DNA of 64,000 bases, taken from the NCBI RefSeq assembly GCF_028864635.1, contig NZ_CP104850.1:186001-250000 (forward strand), in the 5' to 3' direction. Below the pieces are notes generated by a model. That model worked only from the letters and a program-made list of their open reading frames with translations. It was not told the origin of the DNA and searched no databases. Shown piece by piece: positions 43,968 through 53,220 of this stretch (position 1 is its first letter; each line of letters opens with the position of its first letter). The DNA is from Cloacibacterium sp. TD35. Lineage in GTDB: Bacteria; Bacteroidota; Bacteroidia; Flavobacteriales; Weeksellaceae. The position numbers were made by a program, and so were the translations under genes.

Positions 43968-44795
43968 ATGAACATCAACGTATTAGAATACATTTCTGAA
44001 CAATTGCCAAAAAGCGAGAAAATGCCAGTTCTATTTTTAGGACATGGCTCGCCAATGAATGCAATAGAAGAAAACCAATTTGTAAGAGGTTTTAGAGAAA
44101 TTTCTAAGAAAATTCCTACTCCTAATGCTATTTTGTGTATTTCTGCGCATTGGTACACCAAAGGGACCTATGTAACTTCGGGAGAAATTCAGAAAACGAT
44201 TCATGATTTTTATGGATTCCCGCAAGAACTTTTCGAGGTAGAATATCCCGCAAAAGGAAATCCTGAATTAGCCAAAGAAACCGCAGAACTTTTGGCACCA
44301 ACTTCTGTAATAGAAACCGATAGTTGGGGACTGGATCATGGAGCGTGGAGTGTGATTAAACACTTATATCCTTCTGCGAACATTCCTGTGATTCAGATGA
44401 GTATAGATTACACTCAGCCTGCTCAATATCATTTTGATTTGGCTAAAAAATTACAAAAATTAAGAGAAAAAGGAATTCTGATTATCGGAAGCGGAAACGT
44501 AGTTCATAACCTAAGAATGATTGACTGGAAAAACATCAATACCATTGGTGCTGGTTGGGACTGGGCAATAGAAGCTAGAGCTAAAACGAATGAATGGATT
44601 CTTGATGGAAATTTTCAGAATTTAATTCATTTTGAAAAACAAGGTGCAGCTTTACAAAATGCAATTCCTACTCCTGATCATTATTTACCCCTAATTTACA
44701 CACTTGGTTTGAAAGAAAAAAGCGACAACATATCACTTTTTAACGACGAACTCATCGGTGGAAGTCTAAGCATGACGAGTGTTTACATAGACTAA
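43968..44795 (+). CDS. Extradiol dioxygenase, DODA type (YgiD-like)
   Basis: A 275-residue non-haem iron or zinc dioxygenase of the class III extradiol family, like 4,5-DOPA dioxygenase YgiD. Visible features: LFLGHGSPMNAI (first His ligand), ISAHWYTKGTYVTS (second His) and LDHGAWSVIKHLYP. The natural substrate of bacterial members is uncertain. The ATG at 43968 is chosen because the longer frame starts inside the yceI terminator. It ends at a bidirectional terminator opposite hutH. Confidence 0.85.
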   Translation: MNINVLEYISEQLPKSEKMPVLFLGHGSPMNAIEENQFVRGFREISKKIPTPNAILCISAHWYTKGTYVTSGEIQKTIHDFYGFPQELFEVEYPAKGNPELAKETAELLAPTSVIETDSWGLDHGAWSVIKHLYPSANIPVIQMSIDYTQPAQYHFDLAKKLQKLREKGILIIGSGNVVHNLRMIDWKNINTIGAGWDWAIEARAKTNEWILDGNFQNLIHFEKQGAALQNAIPTPDHYLPLIYTLGLKEKSDNISLFNDELIGGSLSMTSVYID

Positions 44796-44816
44796 AACGA
44801 CTTGAGTAAAATAAAA

Positions 44817-44846
44817 AAAACCGCCAAAGTTAAGTTTGGCGGTTTT
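44817..44846. terminator. Bidirectional terminator between dioxygenase gene and hutH
   Basis: A 12-base stem AAAACCGCCAAA / TTTGGCGGTTTT with a six-base loop, A-run before and T-run after, between convergent genes. Confidence 0.95.
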
Positions 44847-44862
44847 TTATTTTAATAGCGAT

Positions 44863-46356
44863 TTAAACCTCCACTTTAAATACTCTATTTTTAACCATTT
44901 CTGCAATGGTGAGAATGTCTTCGCCGATTAATCGGTCATCTTCTAGTTTTCTTACTTTTTGGCGGATGATTTCGTAGTTTTCTTCGATGATTTTAGAAGA
45001 TTTCAGCGGTCTGCGGAATTCTAAACCTTGCGCCGCAAACATAAGTTCTATCGCTAAAATATTTTCTAAATTCCCTAAAACTTGATTGAATTTTCTACCC
45101 GAAATACTTCCCATAGAAACGTGGTCTTCTTGACCTAAACTCGTAGGAACAGAATCTGCCGAAGCTGGGAAACAAAGCGTTTTGTTCTCGGTAACCAATG
45201 CGGCTGTAGTATATTGCGGAATCATGAATCCTGAATTAAGACCAGAACTTTCGATGAGTAATTTTGGCAAACCATATTTCCCTTCGAGTAAAAGATAACT
45301 TCTTCTATCAGAAATATTTCCTAATTCTGCTGCAGCTAAAGTGGCATAATCAATGGGTAAGGCCATTAATTGACCATGAAAATTCCCTCCAGAAATCGCT
45401 TCTTCATCAGAAATTACGATAGGATTATCGGTTACAGAATTCAGTTCTGTTTCTGCCATTTGTTTTAGATGTTCATAAGCATTTCTACTCGCACCGTGAA
45501 CTTGCGGAACGCAGCGCATAGAATATGGGTCTTGAACTCTTCCACAATTTTCGTGGTATTCTAAATTTTCAGAATTTTTAAGCAGTTTGGTCATTCTTTT
45601 TGCGACCAATTGACTGCCTTTATACGCTCTAATTTCGTGCAATTCTTTCTTAAAAGGACTTGCAGAACCTTGATACGCTTCTATCGAAAATGCAGCAGCT
45701 ACATCTGCTAAATCTAATAAATATTTGAATTTATCTAATCCTAAAATTGCATGTGCCAGAATAAATTGAGTTCCATTGATTAATGCTAAACCTTCTTTAG
45801 CTTGTAATTTTAGAGGTTGTAATTGATGTTTTTCTAAAACTTGGGCAGTTTGTACTATATTTTCGCCTTCCCAAACTTTTCCTAAACCCAAAAGTGGTAA
45901 AACCAAATGAGAAAGCGGTGCTAAATCTCCACTTGCGCCAACTGATCCTTGCTCTGGAACTACAGGAATAATATCTTTTTCTAGCATAAGCATCAATCGT
46001 TCTACAACGTCTAAAGAAATCCCCGAATACCCTTTTGACAAGGCGTGAATTTTACACACCATCATGATTTTTGAGAGTTCTTTAGCAATCGGTTTTCCTA
46101 CCCCTACTGAATGCGAAATGATAAGATTTTCTTGTAACTGTGCAGTTTCTTCTTCGGAAATTTTTACATCACAGAGCGGACCAAAACCGGTATTAATTCC
46201 ATAAACGGTTTTATCTGATTTTACAATCTTTTGTACATTTTGGTAAGAATTCTGAATTTGGTTTTTTGACTGTTTATCCAAATTTGCTATTTGCTTACCA
46301 TTAATGATATTGATAACATCTTGGTAAGTAAAGTGGTCTACTCCGTAAATTAACAT
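44863..46356 (-). CDS. hutH: Histidine ammonia-lyase
   Basis: A 497-residue enzyme that deaminates histidine to urocanate. The Ala141-Ser142-Gly143 triad, which forms the MIO cofactor, is in GSVGASGDLAPLSH. NTGFGPLCDV, YSMRCVPQVHGAS and SSGLNSGFMIPQYT are typical blocks. The length is normal for HutH. No other hut gene is in the window, so histidine breakdown depends on genes elsewhere; a phenylalanine or tyrosine lyase would be the alternative but is less likely from the motifs. Confidence 0.9.
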   Translation of the reverse strand: MLIYGVDHFTYQDVINIINGKQIANLDKQSKNQIQNSYQNVQKIVKSDKTVYGINTGFGPLCDVKISEEETAQLQENLIISHSVGVGKPIAKELSKIMMVCKIHALSKGYSGISLDVVERLMLMLEKDIIPVVPEQGSVGASGDLAPLSHLVLPLLGLGKVWEGENIVQTAQVLEKHQLQPLKLQAKEGLALINGTQFILAHAILGLDKFKYLLDLADVAAAFSIEAYQGSASPFKKELHEIRAYKGSQLVAKRMTKLLKNSENLEYHENCGRVQDPYSMRCVPQVHGASRNAYEHLKQMAETELNSVTDNPIVISDEEAISGGNFHGQLMALPIDYATLAAAELGNISDRRSYLLLEGKYGLPKLLIESSGLNSGFMIPQYTTAALVTENKTLCFPASADSVPTSLGQEDHVSMGSISGRKFNQVLGNLENILAIELMFAAQGLEFRRPLKSSKIIEENYEIIRQKVRKLEDDRLIGEDILTIAEMVKNRVFKVEV

Positions 46357-46398
46357 TTTAAAATATTTTGCCTAAAATTACACAAATCATCGCAAAGA

Positions 46399-46425
46399 AA
46401 AAAGCGAGAAAAAATCTCGCTTTTT
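46399..46425 (-). terminator. Terminator after the DUF3857 operon
   Basis: Stem AAAAAGCGAGA / TCTCGCTTTTT with a five-base loop, two bases past the minus-strand stop, reading into T-rich sequence on that strand. Confidence 0.85.
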
Positions 46426-46427
46426 GT

Positions 46428-48353
46428 TTATTTTTTTACCAGCGTTACTAGCTGACCTTCGAGTTGTGTAATACCATCAAAAATCTGCTTAAATGCTGGG
46501 TAATATTCTCTCGGGAAGTTATCAGAATCTATTTTCACAGAGGTTTCTACGGTGATTTTATTTCCTTCTGTACTTACTACATAAGAATAAACAATTCCAT
46601 CATCTTCCGTCTTAAATTTTTTAGACTTCGGTAGATTTTCAAACTTATAGTTATCCGGGATTGTAATTACCACTTTTTTTACCGTTTCGTAAGGAGAAAC
46701 GAATTCTATAGGATATTTTCTTGATTCAGTTTGATTAAACTCATGATTTTGTCTGTATAAAAAAAGTAATGGGTTAAAAATTAATTTACCTCCTACACCA
46801 TCTACAAAACCGTCTGAATTAAAATCAAAACTAGTTTGAAACTCATTATCATTTACTACTTCTGATTTGTAATTATTGAAAGTAAAAGTGTACTTATTTT
46901 TATATTTTTTCTCGTAATCTTGTTTATTGTCTAAATATTCGTCATAAGACAGAATAGCAAAAGTTTTAGTATCTCTGTCTTTGAACTTTCCTTCAAAAGT
47001 ATTATCATTATTGAGTTTAGCTTCTACATCTAAATAGGTTTTACTCTCAATAAAATTATTAATCTGTAGAATTTCCGTTTTTTTCTCTTTTAAAAGAATT
47101 GCGTTATAATTGTAAGCTCTCGGAGGCAATAGATTGGGTAAAGAAAACTTAGAAGTCGCATCATATAAATAGTAACTTCCGTTATCTTCTAGACACGCTA
47201 CTACATAATTAGGTGCACCAATAGTGGGAAAAGAGATGTTTAGAAACCCTCTATTCACAGTATTCATTATCATCGGGCTTACGTTAAGACCAGCTTCTCT
47301 CATCAGCATAATGAGATATAGATTAATCTCTGCACTATTCCCGATTTTAGTATCTAACAAACTCTTAATTCCATTTTCTGTAAATAGTCCTGTATTTCCG
47401 TTCCAAGTGTAGCTAGTTTGCACGAATTTTAAAATTTTATTGGCTTTTTCTTTGGGTAAGGTCATACTCAAAATATCTTGTGAAAGAACATTTCTCGCCA
47501 ATGATTTTTTGCCTAATTGTACTCCAAAATCATCATATTCTTTTAATTTATCTCTAATATCATCCCAGCTGGTAGCATAAGATTTAAAGATATTATTAAA
47601 ATTGGTAGAATTAAGCTCTGGTCTTACACTTGTGATGTAATTTCTTTCATTTTTTATGAAATTTTCTGCTTTAAACGGCTGCACATTTTCGAAGCCTAAT
47701 CTTAGAGAGTAATAGTCTTCTCCGTACATAATTTCTACCTTATCTTGCTTATATTTTGGTATTAATCCTCCTTGAAAATTATAATTATATCCTAAATACC
47801 TCGGAAAATCAAAAATATATTCCTCATATATAACAGGTATATCAAACTCTAAATAAGTTTTATCTAACATCTGTAAAAAAGGAGAATTTACTTGATACTG
47901 ATATTCTATAATAGAACCATCTTTCACATTGGGAAAAGTAAATTTCTGAAGGAATAAATTTTTCTGTTCTTTTGATTTAAATTTAGCATCTTTTTCAACT
48001 TTAGAAGTGATTACTTTATCATTTTCGATGTTATAAGTATATGCTTTAAGACCAGAAACGGTTTCTTTTTCTCCACTGTATTCATAAAGAGGAACTTCTA
48101 CATCTAGATATTTAGAGGCTTTATCTTTATTATAGATTTTAATTCTCCCAAAAACTTTAGTTTCTAATTGACCATTAGAAATAACATGACTCACTGAACT
48201 ATAAAGAATTTCTGCTGGAGCATCTTCTTTGATGGTAGATTTGACCTTAGAAAGGTCATTTTTATTAAATTCTGGATATTTCAAAAACTTGTGCTGAGAA
48301 AACACAAACATTGAAATAAAAAATAAAAAAATGGTTAAAAATTTAGTTTTCAT
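46428..48353 (-). CDS. DUF3857 protein with degenerate transglutaminase-like domain
   Basis: A 641-residue exported protein; signal peptide MKTKFLTIFLFFISMFVFSQ. An N-terminal DUF3857 beta domain is followed by a transglutaminase-like core and a C-terminal DUF3858-like part. In active transglutaminases the core holds a GDC-K cysteine and a His. Here the position reads IGNSAEI with Ser340 for Cys, and PNYVV with Tyr383 for His, while an aspartate (Asp398, YDATS) remains. It is likely a pseudoenzyme. It is the second gene of a two-gene operon with a three-base gap from its intact paralogue. Confidence 0.85.
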   Translation of the reverse strand: MKTKFLTIFLFFISMFVFSQHKFLKYPEFNKNDLSKVKSTIKEDAPAEILYSSVSHVISNGQLETKVFGRIKIYNKDKASKYLDVEVPLYEYSGEKETVSGLKAYTYNIENDKVITSKVEKDAKFKSKEQKNLFLQKFTFPNVKDGSIIEYQYQVNSPFLQMLDKTYLEFDIPVIYEEYIFDFPRYLGYNYNFQGGLIPKYKQDKVEIMYGEDYYSLRLGFENVQPFKAENFIKNERNYITSVRPELNSTNFNNIFKSYATSWDDIRDKLKEYDDFGVQLGKKSLARNVLSQDILSMTLPKEKANKILKFVQTSYTWNGNTGLFTENGIKSLLDTKIGNSAEINLYLIMLMREAGLNVSPMIMNTVNRGFLNISFPTIGAPNYVVACLEDNGSYYLYDATSKFSLPNLLPPRAYNYNAILLKEKKTEILQINNFIESKTYLDVEAKLNNDNTFEGKFKDRDTKTFAILSYDEYLDNKQDYEKKYKNKYTFTFNNYKSEVVNDNEFQTSFDFNSDGFVDGVGGKLIFNPLLFLYRQNHEFNQTESRKYPIEFVSPYETVKKVVITIPDNYKFENLPKSKKFKTEDDGIVYSYVVSTEGNKITVETSVKIDSDNFPREYYPAFKQIFDGITQLEGQLVTLVKK

Positions 48354-48356
48354 GAA

Positions 48357-50243
48357 TTAGATTTTAGTTAAAAGAATTTTTGTATTATCGTGATTATTGG
48401 TTTTTTTTCTGAATTCTATATATTCTTTGTATTTTTCTTTAGGATAAATGTTTTTCTGAATGGTGATTTTTCTTTGGGTGACTAATTTGCCATTTTCCAA
48501 TGAAAAACTAATAGAATAGCTTCCAAATTCTGAATTGAGAGATACAGATTTTGGGATTTCAGCTAATTTATAACCTTCAGGAATCTCTAGTGAAAAATTG
48601 TAAGTATCTTGATAAGGAAAATATACTTCTAATGGCAGTTTTCTATCTTCGTGACCGGTAGTTTGCAATAGGTCTAGAAATGGCATTGCTCTTAAAATAA
48701 CGTCATTCCCTATCTTTTTAGAATAATTTTTGGCTTGGAGCTTTAATTCATAATTTACCAATGCTTCATCTCTATTATTGGTAATATTATTAGCTTCTAG
48801 GTTTTCCAGATTGAGGTAATAAAATCTTTCTTTAATAGCTTCTTTTACCTCATCTTTATTTAAAGTGGTAAGTGGCAATTGAAAATCATATTGTGCCCCA
48901 GAATATCTAAATTTAGCATCTATGTGAATGCTATTATCTGGACTTAATTTCACATGAGCATTTAGAATTTCGCTACTCTCTTCTGGCTTGTAAGAAGGCG
49001 TATTGATTAATTTGATTTCATTTTCAGAAATTGCCATCACGTTTCTATTGAGAGAAGTGTAATTCAAGTGATTAAAAGCAATTTCCTGCGATGTATTTTC
49101 TAGCCAAATATTCCCTTTTTCTGTAGGAATCATCAGAATGGCGTGATTACCAAACATTTTAGGAAAATCTTCGGAAAATTTTATGGGTGAGCGATCATCT
49201 GTGATAATACAATAATAAGATTTAATTCCTGCAGCCTGTAAAAGCGTTCTCATGTAATTCGTCAAAGCTTTACAATCACCATAACCTTTTTTTCTAACAT
49301 CTTCTACCAACATAGGTTTCCAACCACCTATTCCTATTGCTACCAAAACATATCTGGTTTTACTCTGCATGTATTGATAGAGTTTTTTTACTTTGTCATG
49401 GGTACTTCCTGTTAAATTAAGTGCTGCTACTTCTGCTTGCAGTGCTGGTGTAACTTCAGAAACAGGCTGAATGAGGCTTTGGTAATACCAGCTTCCAAAT
49501 TCATTCCATTGGGTAAGATTTCCTTGTTTACCTTCTAATGAAAATTTATCCAAAGAAAACTCTGCTTTTGGTAAAAAATCTATTAAACTTGGTGAGCGTG
49601 GTTCATCTTCTACTGCAGGAACATTAGAAAAACTATAAAAATATTTTTGTCCATTTTCAGAAAACGTAATCTTTGCAAAATCTGCCTCATGAACTTTGGT
49701 TCTTAGTCTAATACCAGATTTATTATTAATGACTAAACTCGTTTTTTCTGTAGAAACATTATACCCTTCAATGGGGAAAAAATCTGGCAGAAACACTGTA
49801 TTTCTTGTTTCTGTGGTGTACGAATACTGTAAAGAATATGGGTAGCTAACAGACATATATTTCAGAAAAAGAATTCTGTTATCATCATAAAATGAAAAAC
49901 TTGGGCTATGACTTGCATCGGTAAAATCACTTTTAGAATATTTTTTGATTACCTTTCCATTTTCGTCTAAAACCGCCACTTTTATATTACTTACAGATAC
50001 ACTTTTATCGTAAGGAATACTGATACTCGAGAAATCTTCTCCAGATTTATTAAGAATAGTAATGGTTTTACTGAAGGTTTGCACCATATTATCTATGGCA
50101 TTAATATCAATAGAGGTCTCATCATTTCTTACAACAGCATTGGCTTTATGAAGTAAATTTTCTGGAATCGCTGAAACAGCAAAATTTTGAGAAAAATGTA
50201 AAGAACTGAAAATAAACAAGAAAATAGATAAAAATTTGCTCAT
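48357..50243 (-). CDS. DUF3857 protein with intact transglutaminase-like domain
   Basis: A 628-residue exported protein; signal peptide MSKFLSIFLFIFSSLHFSQ. DUF3857 precedes a transglutaminase-like core with Cys324 in GYGDCKALT and His367 in GNHAILM. The third residue is Glu382 (WLENT) rather than the more usual Asp. A C-terminal beta domain follows. It may be a periplasmic cysteine protease or amide-forming enzyme, but no substrate is known. It is the first gene of the operon with the degenerate paralogue. Confidence 0.85.
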   Translation of the reverse strand: MSKFLSIFLFIFSSLHFSQNFAVSAIPENLLHKANAVVRNDETSIDINAIDNMVQTFSKTITILNKSGEDFSSISIPYDKSVSVSNIKVAVLDENGKVIKKYSKSDFTDASHSPSFSFYDDNRILFLKYMSVSYPYSLQYSYTTETRNTVFLPDFFPIEGYNVSTEKTSLVINNKSGIRLRTKVHEADFAKITFSENGQKYFYSFSNVPAVEDEPRSPSLIDFLPKAEFSLDKFSLEGKQGNLTQWNEFGSWYYQSLIQPVSEVTPALQAEVAALNLTGSTHDKVKKLYQYMQSKTRYVLVAIGIGGWKPMLVEDVRKKGYGDCKALTNYMRTLLQAAGIKSYYCIITDDRSPIKFSEDFPKMFGNHAILMIPTEKGNIWLENTSQEIAFNHLNYTSLNRNVMAISENEIKLINTPSYKPEESSEILNAHVKLSPDNSIHIDAKFRYSGAQYDFQLPLTTLNKDEVKEAIKERFYYLNLENLEANNITNNRDEALVNYELKLQAKNYSKKIGNDVILRAMPFLDLLQTTGHEDRKLPLEVYFPYQDTYNFSLEIPEGYKLAEIPKSVSLNSEFGSYSISFSLENGKLVTQRKITIQKNIYPKEKYKEYIEFRKKTNNHDNTKILLTKI

Positions 50244-50322
50244 ATAATGGTTTTATAGTTTTTCGCTAAATTTATAAAAAAAGTTTTATCAAGCAAAGCT
50301 TTCTTACCTTGATATAAATCAC

Positions 50323-50349
50323 AAAAAAAGCGAAAAAAAATCTCGCTTG
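50323..50349 (-). terminator. Terminator after the Spy-like gene
   Basis: Six-base stem AAGCGA / TCGCTT, long A/T loop and T-run on the minus strand, 30 bases past the stop. It is weaker than others and resembles the terminator at 46399-46425. Confidence 0.6.
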
Positions 50350-50377
50350 TAATATTAAAAATATGAAAGAAAATTAA

Positions 50378-50821
50378 TTATTGAGGTGAATTTTGTGGTT
50401 TCATTCCGCCTTTTCTCATAGCTTTATTTCTCCATGCATCTCTCTGTTTTTGCATGTTATCTAATCTTTGTTTTTGCCATTTATCATACTGCTCTGGCGA
50501 AAGTATTTTTTTCATTTCTGCTTCGTTAGCATCTTTTTTGGCTTGCATTTCTTGAAGTCGTTGCTTTCTCATTTCTTCCATTTTTGCTCTATTCGCTTCT
50601 CTTTCTGCATTATTTTTTTCTTGCAAACTTTTTATTTGTTCTACTTGCTTTTTAGAAAGATTAAGTTCTGCAGTCATCTTTTCTAAATTAGCTTGTTGTC
50701 TTTCTTTCGCTTTTTGAACCATTTCTGCTTTTTTAGCTTCTCGTTGTTCAGGAGTAAGTTTCTGTCCGAACATAAACACAGCACCGAAAATAGCTGCACT
50801 TAAAATTATTTTTTTAGTCAT
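50378..50821 (-). CDS. Spy/CpxP-like exported coiled-coil protein
   Basis: A 147-residue exported protein. Signal peptide MTKKIILSAAIFGAVFMFGQ. The rest is almost all helix, rich in Lys, Glu, Gln and Met, with the LTPEQREAK motif near the N-terminus and ILSPEQYDKW near the C-terminus, both like the LTxxQ repeats of Spy and CpxP. A periplasmic chaperone or stress sensor role is likely by analogy. No strong promoter was seen directly upstream. Confidence 0.75.
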   Translation of the reverse strand: MTKKIILSAAIFGAVFMFGQKLTPEQREAKKAEMVQKAKERQQANLEKMTAELNLSKKQVEQIKSLQEKNNAEREANRAKMEEMRKQRLQEMQAKKDANEAEMKKILSPEQYDKWQKQRLDNMQKQRDAWRNKAMRKGGMKPQNSPQ

Positions 50822-50910
50822 TTTTTTTTAATTATTTGGTTAACTGTCTTTTTGATAGTAAAACAAAACAAAGGTTAAATTCCCAAAAGCTAAAATTTCG
50901 TTAAAATAGT

Positions 50911-51891
50911 TTAACCGTATTTTTCGATAAGGTTTTTAATGACGATTTCTGTCTCATCAGGAAAATCTACTTGAATAGGCTCTGCATTTCTGAGCCAATA
51001 ATCTAATTTTTGGTCAAATTCTTTTTCATTCCAAATCACAGTTACTCCCATTCTTTCGGCAGCCAAAGCATTGCACTGCTGTTCGTACTGATGAAACATG
51101 GGAACACACAAAAGCTTTTTTCCCAAAAATAAAGCTTCAGCAGGTCCTTCGAAGCCTCCCCCGGTTAATAGACCTTCGGATTTTGCTAAAGATTGATTAA
51201 ATTTTTCATTATTCACCTTGTAAACCTCCACATTATCATGTATGTAATCAGTTCGTGTATGTTTAGAAAAAACTTGAAATTTTTGGTCTGGATGTTTTGA
51301 TAATTTTTTCAAAATAAACTTATCTGAATACGCAGGTAGATAAACTGTGTAATGTCCTAAATATTCTGGGTTTAAATTTCTGATTTCCGAACGGATTACT
51401 GGAGTTCTAATAAAATTATCATATCGCTGAAAATGAAAACCCACTTTATAAGTAGCTGGCGCATAATTTTTGAGAATAATTGCACCCAGATGAATTCCAG
51501 AAATAATAGGTGTTTTAGGAGAAAGAAATGCAGACTGATGACTTAGCGCAACCGATTTTTTACCTCTTAGTTTACAAGCCCAAGCGGTAACGGGTTCAAA
51601 ATCATTAATCACCAAATCATAATCTTTCACAGGGAGATTTCTAATATCTTTTATTAATTGTGAAAAATCTGCTTTTCGGAAACTGCTTTTGTAATTTATT
51701 CCACCGTTTGTTCCGAAATCAAACCCGAAACCTTTGAATTGATATTTTATTTCTTTATCTAAATTCACATCTGCTTGTGTTCCGCTGATGAGAATATCTA
51801 GTTCACCATATTTTTTGAGGATGGGAATTATTTCTCTAGCCCTAGAAACATGTCCATTCCCCGTTCCTTGAATCGAATACAAAATTTTCAT
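50911..51891 (-). CDS. MurG-like (GT-B) glycosyltransferase
   Basis: A 326-residue cytoplasmic enzyme of the GT-B fold. The N-terminal GTGNGHVSRAREI is the MurG-like acceptor loop, and LLTGGGFEGPAEAL and HQYEQQCNALAAERMG are the C-terminal nucleotide-sugar motifs. It is related to the family of glycosyltransferases found in many Bacteroidota, with unknown acceptor. A GTG two codons earlier is possible, but the ATG at 51891 is preferred. The gene stands alone; a terminator lies upstream of it at 51957-51983. Confidence 0.8.
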   Translation of the reverse strand: MKILYSIQGTGNGHVSRAREIIPILKKYGELDILISGTQADVNLDKEIKYQFKGFGFDFGTNGGINYKSSFRKADFSQLIKDIRNLPVKDYDLVINDFEPVTAWACKLRGKKSVALSHQSAFLSPKTPIISGIHLGAIILKNYAPATYKVGFHFQRYDNFIRTPVIRSEIRNLNPEYLGHYTVYLPAYSDKFILKKLSKHPDQKFQVFSKHTRTDYIHDNVEVYKVNNEKFNQSLAKSEGLLTGGGFEGPAEALFLGKKLLCVPMFHQYEQQCNALAAERMGVTVIWNEKEFDQKLDYWLRNAEPIQVDFPDETEIVIKNLIEKYG

Positions 51892-51956
51892 AACCACTAA
51901 GTTAGAAGAAATAATTACTCAAAATTCAAGTTTAAATAAATTTAACATTAGAATAA

Positions 51957-51983
51957 AAAAAGCGGAGATAATTCCCGCTTTTT
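51957..51983 (-). terminator. Terminator-like hairpin upstream of the glycosyltransferase gene
   Basis: Nine-base stem AAAAAGCGG / CCGCTTTTT with a nine-base loop. It lies about 170 bases past the stop of the Tyr/Asn-rich protein gene and after its likely main terminator, so it may end read-through or a separate short transcript. Confidence 0.7.
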
Positions 51984-52076
51984 CTGTGAATGTAAAAAAT
52001 TAATTTGATATGAAGAGTTACCTCCATTTATGTTATATCAAATCTCGTGCCTAAACAATTGTTTAGCTTTTTTTTG

Positions 52077-52108
52077 TAAAAAAATGAGGAACAAGTGAAT
52101 TGTTCCCC
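52077..52108 (-). terminator. Terminator after the Tyr/Asn-rich protein gene
   Basis: Stem GGAACAA / TTGTTCC (52088-52094 and 52100-52106) with a five-base loop, followed on the minus strand by a run of seven T (52083-52077). Confidence 0.75.
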
Positions 52109-52150
52109 ATTTTAAAAATCAAAGTATTTAGTATGTAAAGTATGATGTTT

Positions 52151-53074
52151 CTATCTAAATCCTCCACCTCTGTTTCCGTTTCCTCTTCCATTTCCATTTC
52201 CATTCCCAGTAGAACGACTTTCTGAAGCTTTATTTTCTTGACCTCTGAAACCACCACTTCTTACGGCGTCATTTCCTCTGTTTTGGTTTTCATTTCTTTG
52301 AGGTGAAGCACTTCTGAAGCCATCATTTCTAGATGGTTGTTGATTTTGGTTTCCGTAATTTCTGTCATTATCATTTCTAGAATCTGAACTCCTAAAACCA
52401 CCGTTATCTCTAGGTCTTTCTGCAGATGAACCTGATCTAAAACCTGAATTTTCTCGAGATTTTTCGAAGTTTCTATTGTCATTATACGATCTATCATTAT
52501 TTCTGAAACCACCTGTTCTGTAAGCATCATTTTTAAAAGTTCTTACATCTAAATTTCTATATCTAGGCGTAACATAAACTGTTGGTCTATAATGTTTTAC
52601 TCTATAATTTTGATAATAAACGATTGGATTATAATTGCGATAATATCTTTGATAATACACTACGTAAATTCTAGGACCTAGAATTCTTTCTAATGCAATA
52701 AATCTGTCATAGTACCATCTGTTAGGATTATATCTGTAATATCTGTGCCAGTTTCCGTAACTAGAGAAACGTGAGTTTAAAATTCTTATTTCTCTGATTT
52801 GATAAGGAGAAAGCCTGAATTCTACAAAAAATCTATCCCAATTGATGCTAATAATCGTGTTCCTATAATCATTATAATATCCTCTATATAAATCATTGGT
52901 ATAATAATCATTAGGATATTCATAATAATATTCGTCTGGATAATTGTAATCATCATAATAATATTCTTGGCCATAATTGTTGCCATAATCATCATTAGGA
53001 TAATATTGTGCGTATGAAATTCCTGTAACTGATAAAGCAGAGACGAGGAATAATTTTGTGAATATGGATTTCAT
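52151..53074 (-). CDS. Exported Tyr/Asn-rich protein with GFR repeats
   Basis: A 307-residue exported protein. Signal peptide MKSIFTKLFLVSALSVTGIS. Residues about 23-75 are extremely rich in Tyr, Asp and Asn (YYPNDDYGNNYGQEYYYDD). A middle region (SPYQIREIRILNSRF) looks like a small helical motif. From about 190 on there is a low-complexity Arg/Asn/Ser/Gly tail with six copies of the word GFR (TGGFRN, NSGFRS, NGGFRS, NDGFRS, SGGFRG, GGGFR). The C-terminus is coded by a run of near-hexamer repeats of TTCCAT. Function unknown; adhesive or matrix-like roles are only a guess. Confidence 0.7.
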   Translation of the reverse strand: MKSIFTKLFLVSALSVTGISYAQYYPNDDYGNNYGQEYYYDDYNYPDEYYYEYPNDYYTNDLYRGYYNDYRNTIISINWDRFFVEFRLSPYQIREIRILNSRFSSYGNWHRYYRYNPNRWYYDRFIALERILGPRIYVVYYQRYYRNYNPIVYYQNYRVKHYRPTVYVTPRYRNLDVRTFKNDAYRTGGFRNNDRSYNDNRNFEKSRENSGFRSGSSAERPRDNGGFRSSDSRNDNDRNYGNQNQQPSRNDGFRSASPQRNENQNRGNDAVRSGGFRGQENKASESRSTGNGNGNGRGNGNRGGGFR

Positions 53075-53107
53075 CTTCTTAATTATTAAAGGTTCTATTA
53101 AGCATTA

Positions 53108-53125
53108 TTAAAAATACGTGCCAAA
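53108..53125 (-). promoter_or_regulatory. Sigma-54-like motif upstream of the Tyr/Asn-rich protein gene
   Basis: On the minus strand the sequence is TTTGGCACG, TATT, TTTAA. The -24 half TGGCACG is perfect and the spacing correct, but the -12 half TTTAA differs from TTGCW at three positions. The start site would be about 25 bases before the ATG at 53074. Confidence 0.4.
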
Positions 53126-53220
53126 CTTTTTATTTTTTGATAACGATTGAAGCATATTTTTTCGAAAATGTAGAATTCAAGCCATATTTAATAACTAAAA
53201 ATTTGATGTAGAAAAATAAA

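Noticed and set aside
51930-52027. Possible 31-codon small gene on the minus strand starting at 52027
   Set aside because: The frame passes straight through the terminator hairpin at 51957-51983, so it is unlikely to be translated as such.
52063-52257. Open frame near the 3' end of the Tyr/Asn-rich protein gene
   Set aside because: It overlaps the repeat-coded tail in another frame and runs through the terminator; Glu/Met-rich content comes from the repeat.
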